Both the position numbers and the translations under genes were made by a program. Positions 1 to 6,773 of a stretch of DNA of 16,534 bases are shown here, piece by piece. Each line of letters begins with the position of its first letter. The stretch's first letter is position 1. Source of the stretch: DATKZH01 sp964505295 (GTDB taxonomy: Bacteria > Planctomycetota > Planctomycetia > Pirellulales > Thermoguttaceae); NCBI GenBank assembly GCA_964505295.1, contig CAZDHR010000121.1:1-16534 (forward strand). Direction: 5' to 3'. The notes beneath the pieces are model-generated. The model was given only the letters and a program-made list of their open reading frames with translations. It searched no databases and was not told the origin of the DNA.

Positions 1-595
1 CAGTCTTCTCTAAGGGTTTTCCCCAGGAGGAACCAAGGCGTTGCGGCACCTGGCCGAAGAACTCGAACGCCCGACGGTGGCCCTCTTGAAACGTCTCGGT
101 GCATTCCCGCGGAAACACCTGGCAGAAGACCGCGTCGGAGTAAAGCAACGTCATCACGAAGAAGGCCGCCTTGACCGGCTTGCCCGCAAGCCGCACCGTC
201 ACTTCGCCGTAGTCCACCTGGGCGTGGGCCGGCGCGTGCACCAGCGGCACGAAGACCTCGGCCCGGCGTTGCTTCCAGGCCCGCACGGCGTCTTTGACCA
301 CCGTTTGGCCGCCCTGGTAGCCGTACTCTTCGCGCAGCCGGTCGAAGATCCGCTTGGCCGTGTGCCGCTGCTTGGGCGGTGCCTTGCGGTCCTGTTCCAG
401 GATGTCGTGGATGATCGGCAGGAAGGGACCCAGCACCGGCTTCGGTCGCGGCCGCTTCTGCCGGTAGCCTGGCGGTGCTTCGTGCTGGAGGATCTTCTGA
501 AGCGTGTCCCAATGGATGCCGTACTCGCGGCAGACTGCCCGCTTGCTGGTCTGGCCCGTCAGCACGCGCCGACGGATTTCGGTCCACATGCTCAT
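1..595 (-). CDS. istA: IS21 family transposase IstA-like, partial (N-terminal 198 residues)
   Basis: This is the N-terminal part of a DDE-type IS21 transposase, which would cut and join the element ends together with an IstB ATPase. Residues about 14-37 (TGQTSKRAVCREYGIHWDT) form the expected helix-turn-helix. QVDYGE at residues 126-131 carries the first catalytic Asp (D128) of the integrase core, and FEFFGQVPQR follows near residue 185. The frame is open without a stop to the window edge. Met1 (595) and Met3 (589) are both possible starts; AGGA lies about 7 bases before Met3, so 589 may be the true one. Oddity: where family members usually continue after PQR with a segment holding the second catalytic Asp (YDN or FDN), this copy reads LGSSWGKPLEKT. 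It may be a frameshifted or deleted copy; only about 12 residues are visible past that point. Confidence 0.75.
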   Translation of the reverse strand, partial: MSMWTEIRRRVLTGQTSKRAVCREYGIHWDTLQKILQHEAPPGYRQKRPRPKPVLGPFLPIIHDILEQDRKAPPKQRHTAKRIFDRLREEYGYQGGQTVVKDAVRAWKQRRAEVFVPLVHAPAHAQVDYGEVTVRLAGKPVKAAFFVMTLLYSDAVFCQVFPRECTETFQEGHRRAFEFFGQVPQRLGSSWGKPLEKT

Positions 596-687
596 GTCCT
601 GATACACTCCGGTTCCCTCGCTGCGGGTGAGGCTTGTGACGGTGGTTCCGTCACAAACATGCCTCCCCCTCAGCGAGTCAGGTCATG

Positions 688-739
688 AGCGCCCCACTTT
701 TCGGCCGCCCGCCGGCCCCGCCCAGCGCCCCGTTTTTCG
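688..739. repeat. Paired terminal transposase-binding-type repeats of the IS21-like element
   Basis: On the plus strand AGCGCCCCACTTTTCG (688-703) and AGCGCCCCGTTTTTCG (724-739) differ at two positions and lie 36 bases apart in the same orientation. They sit between the element's outer end and the transposase start, where IS21 elements carry repeated transposase-binding sites. That role is assigned from family knowledge and position, not shown by the sequence. Confidence 0.6.
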
Positions 740-784
740 AGCGCCGTTCACACCTTCGCCGCGTAGCCGAACTTCAGTCTAAAC

Positions 785-907
785 TCACTGCTTTTCCTAT
801 TGTGTCCTTCGTGGAGTTCCTAGCCTTCGCAGACTACCATCAGTTTCAAGCGATCCACGACAAGCCGCATCGTGCCGGCGGATTTCGGTTACCGGCGTAG
901 CGTGGCA
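785..907. repeat. 123-bp intergenic repeat, copy A (uninterrupted)
   Basis: It begins TCACTGCTTTTCC and ends GGTTACCGGCGTAGCGTGGCA. Aligned by eye to the copy at 1323-1599 after removing that copy's 154-bp insertion, it shows about 14 mismatches and no gaps over 123 bases. It contains no start codon with a plausible protein. It may be a small non-autonomous element or a decayed IS end; its right end doubles as one arm of the inverted repeat pair at 884-907 and 1163-1186. Confidence 0.7.
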
Positions 908-1186
908 TACGCCCACACGGCCACCAGGGCCTGCGGGTCAATGGCCGGGCGACCGTGCGATGGCCCAGGACTGGCGTACTCCGGAGGGGGGCGAGATAAT
1001 GCCCCTTGAAAGGGCTTTCTGATGAGCGAATCGAAGGCGAAGGTTTCCCCCGATCGTGCAACTTCATGCAGACTGGTTCGTGGTCGCGCCCGGTCAACAT
1101 GCGCACGGGGGGAGTCTTGAGAAAAAGGGAGAGGATGAAAATGGCCCAGGTGATGGGACGCGTGGCACTCTACGCCGGTAACCGAA
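884..1186. repeat. Fragment bounded by 24-bp imperfect inverted repeats
   Basis: The left arm 884-907 and the reverse complement of the right arm 1163-1186 share the first 17 bases exactly (TTCGGTTACCGGCGTAG) and match at 22 of 24 positions overall. The 303-bp unit holds a piece of a transposase-like reading frame next to its left arm. This is what an internally deleted IS or a MITE would look like. No target-site duplication was identified outside the arms, so the boundaries are tentative. Confidence 0.5.
889..981 (-). pseudogene. Transposase remnant (DUF772 / IS1182-type N-terminal segment)
   Basis: Read on the minus strand this stretch encodes EYASPGPSHGRPAIDP followed by QALVAVWAYATLRR and a stop. 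The pattern GRPAIDP..LVA.W.YATL is the hallmark of the N-terminal domain of IS1182/IS5-like transposases (GRP..DP..L..LWLYA..), where it is normally followed by several hundred more residues. Here a TAA follows two codons after ATLRR, inside the inverted-repeat arm. No credible start or HTH region was seen upstream, so only a scrap of the gene survives. Identification rests on one short motif and could be coincidental. Confidence 0.45.
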
Positions 1187-1322
1187 GGATGACGAAACCG
1201 CAGTTAACGACTTACTGCCCAATGGCTTACGTGAACGCTTGCCGCGCGGCGACTTGCAGATGGCCCCAGTTCAGCAACAATCCGGCGCGGACCCTGCCCT
1301 CGTACATTCAAGATACCTAACA

Positions 1323-1599
1323 TCACTGTTTTTCCCATTCTATCCTTCGCGGAATTCGTAGCGTTCGCAGACTGCCACCAATTTCAATCAACGACCCGAC
1401 AAAAAGCTAGGAAAATGGCCTGAGAGGGCCGTGGCATCTGCTAGCACTGGCTCCGAAGCTCCGTATTCCCTGCGGTTTTCGGGCCGACGGTGGCATCGTT
1501 CATCATGGCTGTCTAGCTCTTTATCGGGTCATTGATTTCAATCGATCCACGACAAGCCGCATCGCGCCGGGGGATTTCGGTTACCGGCGTAGCGTGGCA
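1323..1599. repeat. 123-bp intergenic repeat, copy B, split by a 145-bp insertion
   Basis: The left part (1323-1389) and right part (1544-1599) together align without gaps to copy A at 785-907. The extra length is exactly 154 bases, equal to the 145-bp inserted element plus one duplicated 9-bp target. The match ends at GCGTGGCA, after which the two copies have unrelated sequence. Confidence 0.7.
1390..1534. mobile_element. 145-bp MITE-like non-autonomous element with inverted ends and 9-bp target duplication
   Basis: The ends 1390-1410 and 1513-1533 are inverted repeats of each other. The left end reads AACGACCCGACAAAAAGCTA, and the right end reversed reads AATGACCCGATAAAGAGCTA; with a shared final G that is 18 of 21 matches. 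The nine bases ATTTCAATC occur directly on both sides (1381-1389 and 1535-1543). The inserted unit interrupts a 123-bp repeat whose intact copy lies at 785-907. The interior has no coding potential, so mobilisation would need a transposase from elsewhere. Confidence 0.7.
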
Positions 1600-1622
1600 C
1601 TGCCGACTTGCCCGGCTGTGCC
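1596..1622. repeat. Hairpin repeat of the GTGGCACTG type
   Basis: GGCACTGCCG (1596-1605) pairs with CGGCTGTGCC (1613-1622) with one mismatch and a 7-base loop. A related hairpin with the same GTGGCACTG lead lies at 6840-6860. The copies look like a small dispersed palindromic repeat rather than a gene-specific site. Confidence 0.5.
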
Positions 1623-1700
1623 GGCGCCATGGCATGACCGGGGAGCACCTGCTGCGCAAGATAGCAGTGGCAGCCGGCGAGGCGGAGCCTCGCGTTAGTG

Positions 1701-1725
1701 CGTTCCCAGACAAAGCCTGGGAACG
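1701..1725. terminator. Hairpin downstream of the glycoside hydrolase gene
   Basis: CGTTCCCAG (1701-1709) and CTGGGAACG (1717-1725) form a perfect 9-bp stem with a 7-base loop, about 40 bases past the stop of the minus-strand gene ending at 1764. There is no T-run, so it may act as a factor-dependent or weak terminator, or simply be a dispersed palindromic repeat. Confidence 0.4.
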
Positions 1726-1767
1726 AGTGTGAAAGGGGTATCCTGGGAACGAGCGTGAAAGGGCTAC
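1716..1767. repeat. Two tandem 26-bp units overlapping a stop codon
   Basis: CCTGGGAACGAGTGTGAAAG (from 1716) and CCTGGGAACGAGCGTGAAAG (from 1742) start two 26-base units that differ at only a few positions. The second unit includes the TAG stop (1764-1766) of the minus-strand glycoside hydrolase, so the duplication abuts the 3' end of that gene. The first unit also supplies the right arm of the hairpin at 1701-1725. Confidence 0.6.
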
Positions 1768-3989
1768 GGCGTCGCTTTGATCTTCAGAGCCACGTCGGCT
1801 TCCAGCCCGGGGATGGTGAGCGTCAAGCGGCCCTGTTGGACGGCGGCCGGCTCGACCCGCTCCGGGGCGGCCCGCCAGGTCTTCCACCATTCGAGCCGGC
1901 ACGGTCCGTCGGGCAGGCCCGTGAGGGAAAGCGTGAACGGATCGACACTCCTGACCTCGGCGCGGGCGTGGTTGTACCAGGAGCTGTCGCGGTTCTGGAG
2001 CCAGAGGATGGCAAGCCCTGGGGGCTTCATGCCGCAGACGAGCACGTTGGGCCGGTCGAGCACCTTGCAGCCGGTGAAGACGTACCGCGTGACGCGCACC
2101 CAATCGTCGCCGAGGTTCTCCACACGGATCCGGTGTCGGCCCGCGGGCACGTCGACGGCTACGTCCTCGTCGTAGGTCGTTTCCCAGATCTTCCACTGCT
2201 CGCGCCGGACGCTCGATTTGCCGAGCCCTTCGGCACAGGGCAATTCGCGCTCGAGTGCTTGCTCGTCGTCGACCCAAACGCGCAACAGGCCCGAGCTGGA
2301 CACGGTGCCGACGTGGACGATGAACTCGCCCGGCTTCGGAAAATCGACGACGAACGTGGGCGGGTTCTTCAGGTCGCGATGGCCCCCGCCGTGCAGCAGT
2401 TGGTGCGGGACGCGGTCGTCGGCCAGGGTCCCGTCAGCCCGGAGCACGAACTCCTTGTGCTCCGGCTTGCCCCACGCGCTGGCGGGCGGGATAACCGCGT
2501 CGCGAACCTCCGGCTCGCGATCCTTATCGACGAATTCGGGCGGCGTGGTCACGAGCGGTTCCCACCGCGCGGTGCCGAGCGGCAGGTCCTCGGCGAACCG
2601 GGCCAGCGAGGTGAAGTGGAAGTAGAGGTCGAGCTTGTCGAGGTAGCTCTCGTGCCACCAGGGCATGGGCCCGCCCGCCGCAAAGCTGAACAGCCCCGCC
2701 CAGAGCGAGTTGTGGATGGCCCAGCCCTCCGGGTCCTTGTCGGCCGTGCTCGAGTGGCTGCGGATGCCGAACTCGCCGAACACATGGGGCTTTTGGAACC
2801 GCTCCCACTGGTGCAGGCAATAGCGGCGCACGGGCTCGGCCACGTTCTCGTCGTCGTTGGTGTAGCAGTGCGTCTGGACGACATCGATATTCTCCAGGTC
2901 CCAGAACTCCTCGGGCCCCGTTTTGCTCCAGAAGCTGGTGCTGATCAGGTGCCCGAAGGGGTCGATCGCGCGGAGGTAGTCGGACATCTCGCGGTGCCAG
3001 GGGAGCTTGATCTCGTCCGGCGAGTCGGCCCAGCCCTCGAACTCGTTGCCGAACTCCCAGCAGAGCACATGGGGGCTGTAACCCCACCGGGCGACGGTGT
3101 AGCGGAGGCGCTTCTTGTACAGCTTGCGGGCCGTCTCGTTGGTGAACCAGTCGCCGGGCGTTTGGCAGGGGCCGCCGTTTTGTGCATTGAACGGGTTGCG
3201 CTGCCAGCCCCGCTCGCGGAAGTCCTGGTGCGTGTCCATGCACATCATGTAGTAGAGGCCCAGCTCGCGAGCCACGTCGAGCACCAGATCGATCCGTGCG
3301 GCGGAATCCTGGCGGTACCAGCCCAGTTGGTCCATCCATTCGATGCCGAAGCCGTACGAGCACATCCACCAGCGGTTGTAGTTCTCTCGGGCGGCGGCGA
3401 ACTTGCGCATCGCCTCGTCGCCGAGCTGGCCTTCGGTGTGGTAGATGGGCAGGTTGTGCCCTAGGGCGAAGTAGCCCTCGCCGCTGTCGAACGCGAAGTA
3501 GTGCGGGTCGACGCGGCTGGTGCGCACGAACCCGGGGCTCTTGCCGGGGACCGCCTCGAACGCCCCCTCGCCGCCGGTGATCCGGCCCGTGCGGTCGGCG
3601 AGCGTAAGCTGCCACGTGTACCGGCCGGTTTCCGACGGGGCGAAGCGGACCTTCCACGCGCCCGGGCCAGCCGGCGTCATCGTCTCCTTCGCGTCGTTGA
3701 TCTCGCGACGCTCGGGCACCATGAAGAACCCGGGCACGCGGATCGCCTTGCCCGAGGGGGCCGTGAAGACGGCATCGAGGCGCACCTGGTCGGGATCGTA
3801 CGGGTTGTCGTAGGTGGCGCCGAGGTCGACCGTCAGCTCGAGCTTGTCGTACAACGGCACGCGCTCGGCGCTGGCGGCGACTTCGCGTATGGACAGCGGC
3901 TCGCGCGCGGGCGGGACCGGTTTGGCACCGCGCGCGGATGCTTCGCCTTGAAGCAGAACGACGATCGCAAGCAAGCTGAGGTATCGCAT
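1764..3989 (-). CDS. Secreted glycoside hydrolase, clan-A-like TIM barrel with DUF5060-like N-terminal domain
   Basis: This 741-residue exported protein is likely to cleave a plant- or algal-type polysaccharide or glycoside by a retaining mechanism. Residues 1-19 (MRYLSLLAIVVLLQGEASA) are a signal peptide. Residues about 40-150 match a DUF5060-type beta-sandwich (KLELTVDLGATYDNPYDPDQ). About 165-470 form a (beta/alpha)8 barrel. WEFGNE at 311-316 places the acid/base Glu at E316, and VFGEFG at 403-408 places the nucleophile at E406. Residues about 490-650 resemble a carbohydrate-binding beta-sandwich, and a final beta domain contains LEWWKTW. The start was taken at 3989 rather than an upstream ATG at 4013 because GGAGGAG lies 3 bases before it and the signal peptide then begins at residue 1. 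It lies 150 bp downstream of the DUF1080 gene, with its own promoter-like boxes. The substrate and exact GH family cannot be read from the sequence. Confidence 0.88.
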   Translation of the reverse strand: MRYLSLLAIVVLLQGEASARGAKPVPPAREPLSIREVAASAERVPLYDKLELTVDLGATYDNPYDPDQVRLDAVFTAPSGKAIRVPGFFMVPERREINDAKETMTPAGPGAWKVRFAPSETGRYTWQLTLADRTGRITGGEGAFEAVPGKSPGFVRTSRVDPHYFAFDSGEGYFALGHNLPIYHTEGQLGDEAMRKFAAARENYNRWWMCSYGFGIEWMDQLGWYRQDSAARIDLVLDVARELGLYYMMCMDTHQDFRERGWQRNPFNAQNGGPCQTPGDWFTNETARKLYKKRLRYTVARWGYSPHVLCWEFGNEFEGWADSPDEIKLPWHREMSDYLRAIDPFGHLISTSFWSKTGPEEFWDLENIDVVQTHCYTNDDENVAEPVRRYCLHQWERFQKPHVFGEFGIRSHSSTADKDPEGWAIHNSLWAGLFSFAAGGPMPWWHESYLDKLDLYFHFTSLARFAEDLPLGTARWEPLVTTPPEFVDKDREPEVRDAVIPPASAWGKPEHKEFVLRADGTLADDRVPHQLLHGGGHRDLKNPPTFVVDFPKPGEFIVHVGTVSSSGLLRVWVDDEQALERELPCAEGLGKSSVRREQWKIWETTYDEDVAVDVPAGRHRIRVENLGDDWVRVTRYVFTGCKVLDRPNVLVCGMKPPGLAILWLQNRDSSWYNHARAEVRSVDPFTLSLTGLPDGPCRLEWWKTWRAAPERVEPAAVQQGRLTLTIPGLEADVALKIKATP

Positions 3990-3992
3990 GGG

Positions 3993-3999
3993 CTCCTCC
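3993..3999 (-). promoter_or_regulatory. Ribosome binding site deciding the start of the glycoside hydrolase
   Basis: GGAGGAG on the minus strand lies just ahead of the ATG at 3989. The in-frame ATG at 4013 has no comparable site and would put eight extra residues before the signal peptide. Confidence 0.7.
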
Positions 4000-4052
4000 A
4001 GCCAGAAAGCCATGGATCTATGCCGACCCGATGGGACTCGGCGGACGGGTCC

Positions 4053-4081
4053 GTTATGGCAGACGTGGCCGGTGGAGTCAA
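4053..4081 (-). promoter_or_regulatory. Candidate sigma-70-type promoter of the glycoside hydrolase gene
   Basis: TTGACT (4076-4081) and CATAAC (4053-4058) are separated by 17 bases on the minus strand, about 65 bases upstream of the start at 3989 and inside the 150-bp gap after the DUF1080 gene. The -35 box matches consensus at 5 of 6 positions and the -10 box at 4 of 6. It suggests that the gene can be transcribed separately from its upstream neighbour. Confidence 0.45.
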
Positions 4082-4139
4082 CAAGGCGTCGGGCGAAGCC
4101 GCAAGCGGCGGGGGCGCGGATCGTCGCCGACGTGGTCGG

Positions 4140-6605
4140 CTACTTCTTCGCAGCCGGTGCCTTCTCCGCAGCCGGCGGTTTCTCCGCAGTTGGGGGCTTC
4201 TTGGCAGCCGGCGGCTTCTTCAGATAGAACCAGGCCAATCGCTCGCCGACCTCGCTGCCGCCATTCTTCAACACGAGCGACTTCTTGAAGTCGACCGGGG
4301 CCAGCAGCATGTAACGCCATGCGAGCACGCCTTGACGGCCGCTCAGGTGCTTGCGGAAATCGCCCGTGTCGCCGAGGAACGGATCGAGCGTCGCCGCCGA
4401 CCAGCCGTCGACCGGGCGCCCGTCGACGCGGAGCGTGGCGATCGCGTCCGGCTCGTCGCCCGGCTGCTGGTAGACCAGCCCAACCCAACGTCCCTCGCCC
4501 TGCTGGCGGATCAGGTCGCTCGTGCCCTCCCGGGCCGGCAGGAAGACGCCGCGCAGGCGCATCCGGCCGGCGACCTCCTCGGCCTTGGTGCCCCGCGTCT
4601 GCTGGACGGCAAGCGACACCTGCACGCCCTCGACGGGCCGGCCGCCACGGTTCGAGGCCGCTACGGTGATCCCGCCGGCGAATGGCATGGCCAGAAGCAG
4701 CGTGGGCCCGCCCTGGTCCTGCATCACGTAATTCGGATGGTTGCCCGGCAGGGCGGGAAACAGGTATCGCGCCGGCGCGGCGATCGCCGGCTTCTTCTCG
4801 CCGTCGATGGTCACTTCGAGCCAGAGGTCGTTGTTGTCCAAGACTTCCTTGTTGGCCACCAGTTTCCACTGCGTGACGATGCCGGCCCCGTCGACGTGAA
4901 CGAGCTCGGCCTGCTTGTCGGGCTGGATGGTCTTCGGCTCACCGCTGAACCGCGGCAGCGGATCGAACTCGTGGAACCGCCCGCCCTGGAGCCAGCGGAG
5001 AAGCGTACTGGCCGCCGGCAGCCAGCCTCGCGGGAAGCCCGACTCGCGATCGACGAAGCTCTCGATCGCCATGCTGTTGGGGAACCTGACGTAGTCGAAG
5101 CGATAGTCGGCCTTGGCCGCCTCGCGGAGCATGATCCGAAGCCTCTTCTTGAATGTGAGGCACGTCAGAAGGGGGTTGGCGTTCTTCCCGATCGGCGGGA
5201 GTGATGCTTGAAGCTCGCCGGGGACGCATTCGATCCGCGGCTTTTTCTCGCCGTCGAAGAAGAACGCCAACTGGCCCTCGTCGCCGAAGCGCGCGATGCG
5301 GACGATCGCCCCGGGCCCTTGGAGATCGGCCAGCACGTGCTCGGCCGGCTTGTCGGCAAAGATCGTCTTGAAAGCCACCTGGGAAGTGGTTCCGTCGGCC
5401 ACCGAAAGCCGCTCGGGATTGACGAGCCGGTCGAGGATGGCCGTGGTCGCCAGCGGCGGCTGCGGCCGATACCAGGCGGCCAGGCCCCAGCCGTCGGGCG
5501 CTTCGAGCACATGCACGTTGCGCACTCGGATCCACGCGCCGTGATCCTGAAAGCCGAGCCAGCCTCGCAGGTAGCGGTGTTTCAGCTCGGGGTGATGGAA
5601 CGTGTTGACCTGCTGGACCAGCCGGCCGTTCATCCACGCGGAGATCATCCAGCCGTCGGCCTTCACCACCACGCGGTTCCATCGCTCCGACTTGTCGGCC
5701 CGATCCAACGGCAGCACGTGCCCGTAGACGGACATACACGGTTGATCCTTGATCTCGGCGTTGTAGGGCGTATCGAGGAGTTGCAGTTCCATGCCGTCGG
5801 CCGTGGGCCAGCCCTGCTTGGGCGTACGGACGCTCAAGCCCGAGTTGCCTAGCCGCTGCATCTTGTACTCGAACGACCAGGTGAAGTTGGCGTAGAGCTT
5901 CTCGGTGCGGAGGTAGTCGCCCGCGCGATCGTAGCGTACGACCTCGCCGTTCTCTTCGATCCGCCACTTGTCGAGGTCGCCCTCGGTCCACCAGCCGGCG
6001 AAGTCCTTGCCGTTGAACATCGGCTCGCCGCGGGGCTCCAGCAGGCGCAGATTGCTCACCGTGGCGCCGTCGCCGGTCGTGGCCAGACCCAAGCCGAACC
6101 GGACGTCGCCCGGGATTGGGACTTCGTAGATCCAGTGGCCGTCGACCGTGACCGAGAGCTTGGCTCCCTCGCGGCGGATCGCCGCCGTGTGCATCTTCTC
6201 ACCTCGGGCTCGGACCTTCACGCCGGGGGCAAGTTCGCTATCCCCGTCCGTCAACCGGCCGCAGCCTTCGCCTTCGCAGAGCACCAACTCCAGGGCCTTG
6301 CCGGCGGGCACCTTGGGAAGGGAAACCGTCAGCTCGCTCCCGTCGACCACCGACCACCGGAACCGGAGCTGGAAGTCGCCGAACGTCCAAGCCGACAGGA
6401 GCGGCGCGGACTGGCCCGTGCCGCGGAGGCGCCCGTCAACGATCGTCCAGGCCCCGGGGGCTCCTTCGCCTTGCTCCTCCCAGCCCGCCAGCGAGTCGGG
6501 CCGAAGCAGTCGGACTTCAAAGGGGGCAGCCTGGGTCGCGGTCCGACCGCTGAACACCAGAAAGACGCACAACGCCAGGGCAAGTCGCGTCGGGGAGCGG
6601 GTCAT
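4140..6605 (-). CDS. Secreted protein with two DUF1080 (3-keto-disaccharide hydrolase-like) domains and a DUF2961/GH172-like C-terminal half
   Basis: The 821-residue product starts with a signal peptide (MTRSPTRLALALCVFLVFSG, cleavage near residue 26). Residues about 28-190 and 193-368 are two concanavalin-like DUF1080 domains. The second is the better preserved, with FNGKDFAGWW near 197-206, GNSGLSVR near 253-260 and GMELQLLDTP near 271-280. Residues about 385-700 resemble DUF2961, now GH172, seen as LQGPGAIVRIARF...LAFFFDGEKKPRIECVPGE and a later MPFAGGITV segment. DUF1080 proteins act on 3-keto-glycosides; GH172 includes fructofuranosidase- and arabinofuranosidase-type enzymes. The protein ends in a Lys/Pro/Ala tail. 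The start at 6605 has GAGG six bases upstream. The frame stays open to 7163, but that extension has no signal peptide and overlaps the divergent gene. Activity of each domain is inferred from family only. Confidence 0.85.
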   Translation of the reverse strand: MTRSPTRLALALCVFLVFSGRTATQAAPFEVRLLRPDSLAGWEEQGEGAPGAWTIVDGRLRGTGQSAPLLSAWTFGDFQLRFRWSVVDGSELTVSLPKVPAGKALELVLCEGEGCGRLTDGDSELAPGVKVRARGEKMHTAAIRREGAKLSVTVDGHWIYEVPIPGDVRFGLGLATTGDGATVSNLRLLEPRGEPMFNGKDFAGWWTEGDLDKWRIEENGEVVRYDRAGDYLRTEKLYANFTWSFEYKMQRLGNSGLSVRTPKQGWPTADGMELQLLDTPYNAEIKDQPCMSVYGHVLPLDRADKSERWNRVVVKADGWMISAWMNGRLVQQVNTFHHPELKHRYLRGWLGFQDHGAWIRVRNVHVLEAPDGWGLAAWYRPQPPLATTAILDRLVNPERLSVADGTTSQVAFKTIFADKPAEHVLADLQGPGAIVRIARFGDEGQLAFFFDGEKKPRIECVPGELQASLPPIGKNANPLLTCLTFKKRLRIMLREAAKADYRFDYVRFPNSMAIESFVDRESGFPRGWLPAASTLLRWLQGGRFHEFDPLPRFSGEPKTIQPDKQAELVHVDGAGIVTQWKLVANKEVLDNNDLWLEVTIDGEKKPAIAAPARYLFPALPGNHPNYVMQDQGGPTLLLAMPFAGGITVAASNRGGRPVEGVQVSLAVQQTRGTKAEEVAGRMRLRGVFLPAREGTSDLIRQQGEGRWVGLVYQQPGDEPDAIATLRVDGRPVDGWSAATLDPFLGDTGDFRKHLSGRQGVLAWRYMLLAPVDFKKSLVLKNGGSEVGERLAWFYLKKPPAAKKPPTAEKPPAAEKAPAAKK
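4143..4217 (-). repeat. 18-bp tandem repeats encoding a KPPAAE-type hexapeptide tail
   Basis: The last 25 codons of the DUF1080 gene encode four imperfect hexapeptides, KPPAAK, KPPTAE, KPPAAE and KAPAAK, plus a final Lys. The DNA repeats with an 18-base period. A basic proline-alanine tail of this kind is likely unstructured. It could bind an anionic surface such as cell-wall or polysaccharide material, but nothing here proves that. Confidence 0.7.
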
Positions 6606-6611
6606 CGCAAG

Positions 6612-6615
6612 CCTC
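6612..6615 (-). promoter_or_regulatory. Ribosome binding site deciding the start of the DUF1080 protein
   Basis: GAGG lies 6 bases before the ATG at 6605 on the minus strand. The ATG four codons upstream has no purine-rich site, so MTRSPTR is taken as the N-terminus. Confidence 0.5.
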
Positions 6616-6773
6616 ATCAACTCAGGGAAGTAAGATTCGGTGGGGTCGTCGATCGCCGGCAAACCTTCATTTTCGCCTCCCGCCGGGCCGATTGCAACGC
6701 GCCGCCTTCGTCGCTCGACGCTCGGCGACGCGCTCGGGGTCGGGAGACCCGCGCACAGCGACTGGGCGGTTTG

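Larger units (their letters stand above)
1..752 (-). mobile_element. IS21-like insertion sequence, one end (runs off the left edge)
   Basis: The stretch holds an istA-type transposase reading leftward and, upstream of it, a terminal region typical of the IS21 family. Read on the minus strand, the outer end begins TGTGAACGGCGC (741-752). It is followed by two near-identical 16-base sites at 724-739 and 688-703 that share CGAAAA..GGGGCGCT. Multiple repeated sites inside the ends are characteristic of IS21 elements. The other end and any istB ATPase gene lie outside the window, so completeness and the target duplication cannot be judged. The outer boundary at 752 is inferred from the TGT start and may be off by a base or two. 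Confidence 0.7.
753..1763. other. Gene-poor repeat-rich stretch (no intact gene)
   Basis: This kilobase has no open frame that resembles a protein, apart from a short transposase remnant. It is built from two copies of a 123-bp repeat (785-907 and 1323-1599), an inverted-repeat-bounded fragment (884-1186), a 145-bp insertion inside the second repeat copy, and several small hairpins near 1600 and 1700. Nothing recognisable was seen in 1187-1322 or 1626-1690. The composition suggests repeated insertion and decay next to an active or recently active IS. Confidence 0.7.

Noticed and set aside
846..1106. Minus-strand 86-codon open frame
   Set aside because: Its translation is not protein-like. 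The transposase-like motif lies in a different frame of the same strand.
1701..1767. A CRISPR-like array from the repeated CCTGGGAACGAG units
   Set aside because: There are only two adjacent units without spacers and no cas gene; it is a tandem duplication.
1698..3464. Long open frame on the plus strand (588 codons) opposite the glycoside hydrolase
   Set aside because: It is antisense to a gene with clear catalytic motifs and a signal peptide, and its translation is low-complexity Val/Ala/Glu/Arg-rich text without a domain. Such mirror frames are common in GC-rich DNA.
3501..5204. Plus-strand open frame across the glycoside hydrolase and DUF1080 genes
   Set aside because: It spans parts of two well-supported minus-strand genes and their promoter gap, and its product resembles nothing. 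It is a shadow frame.
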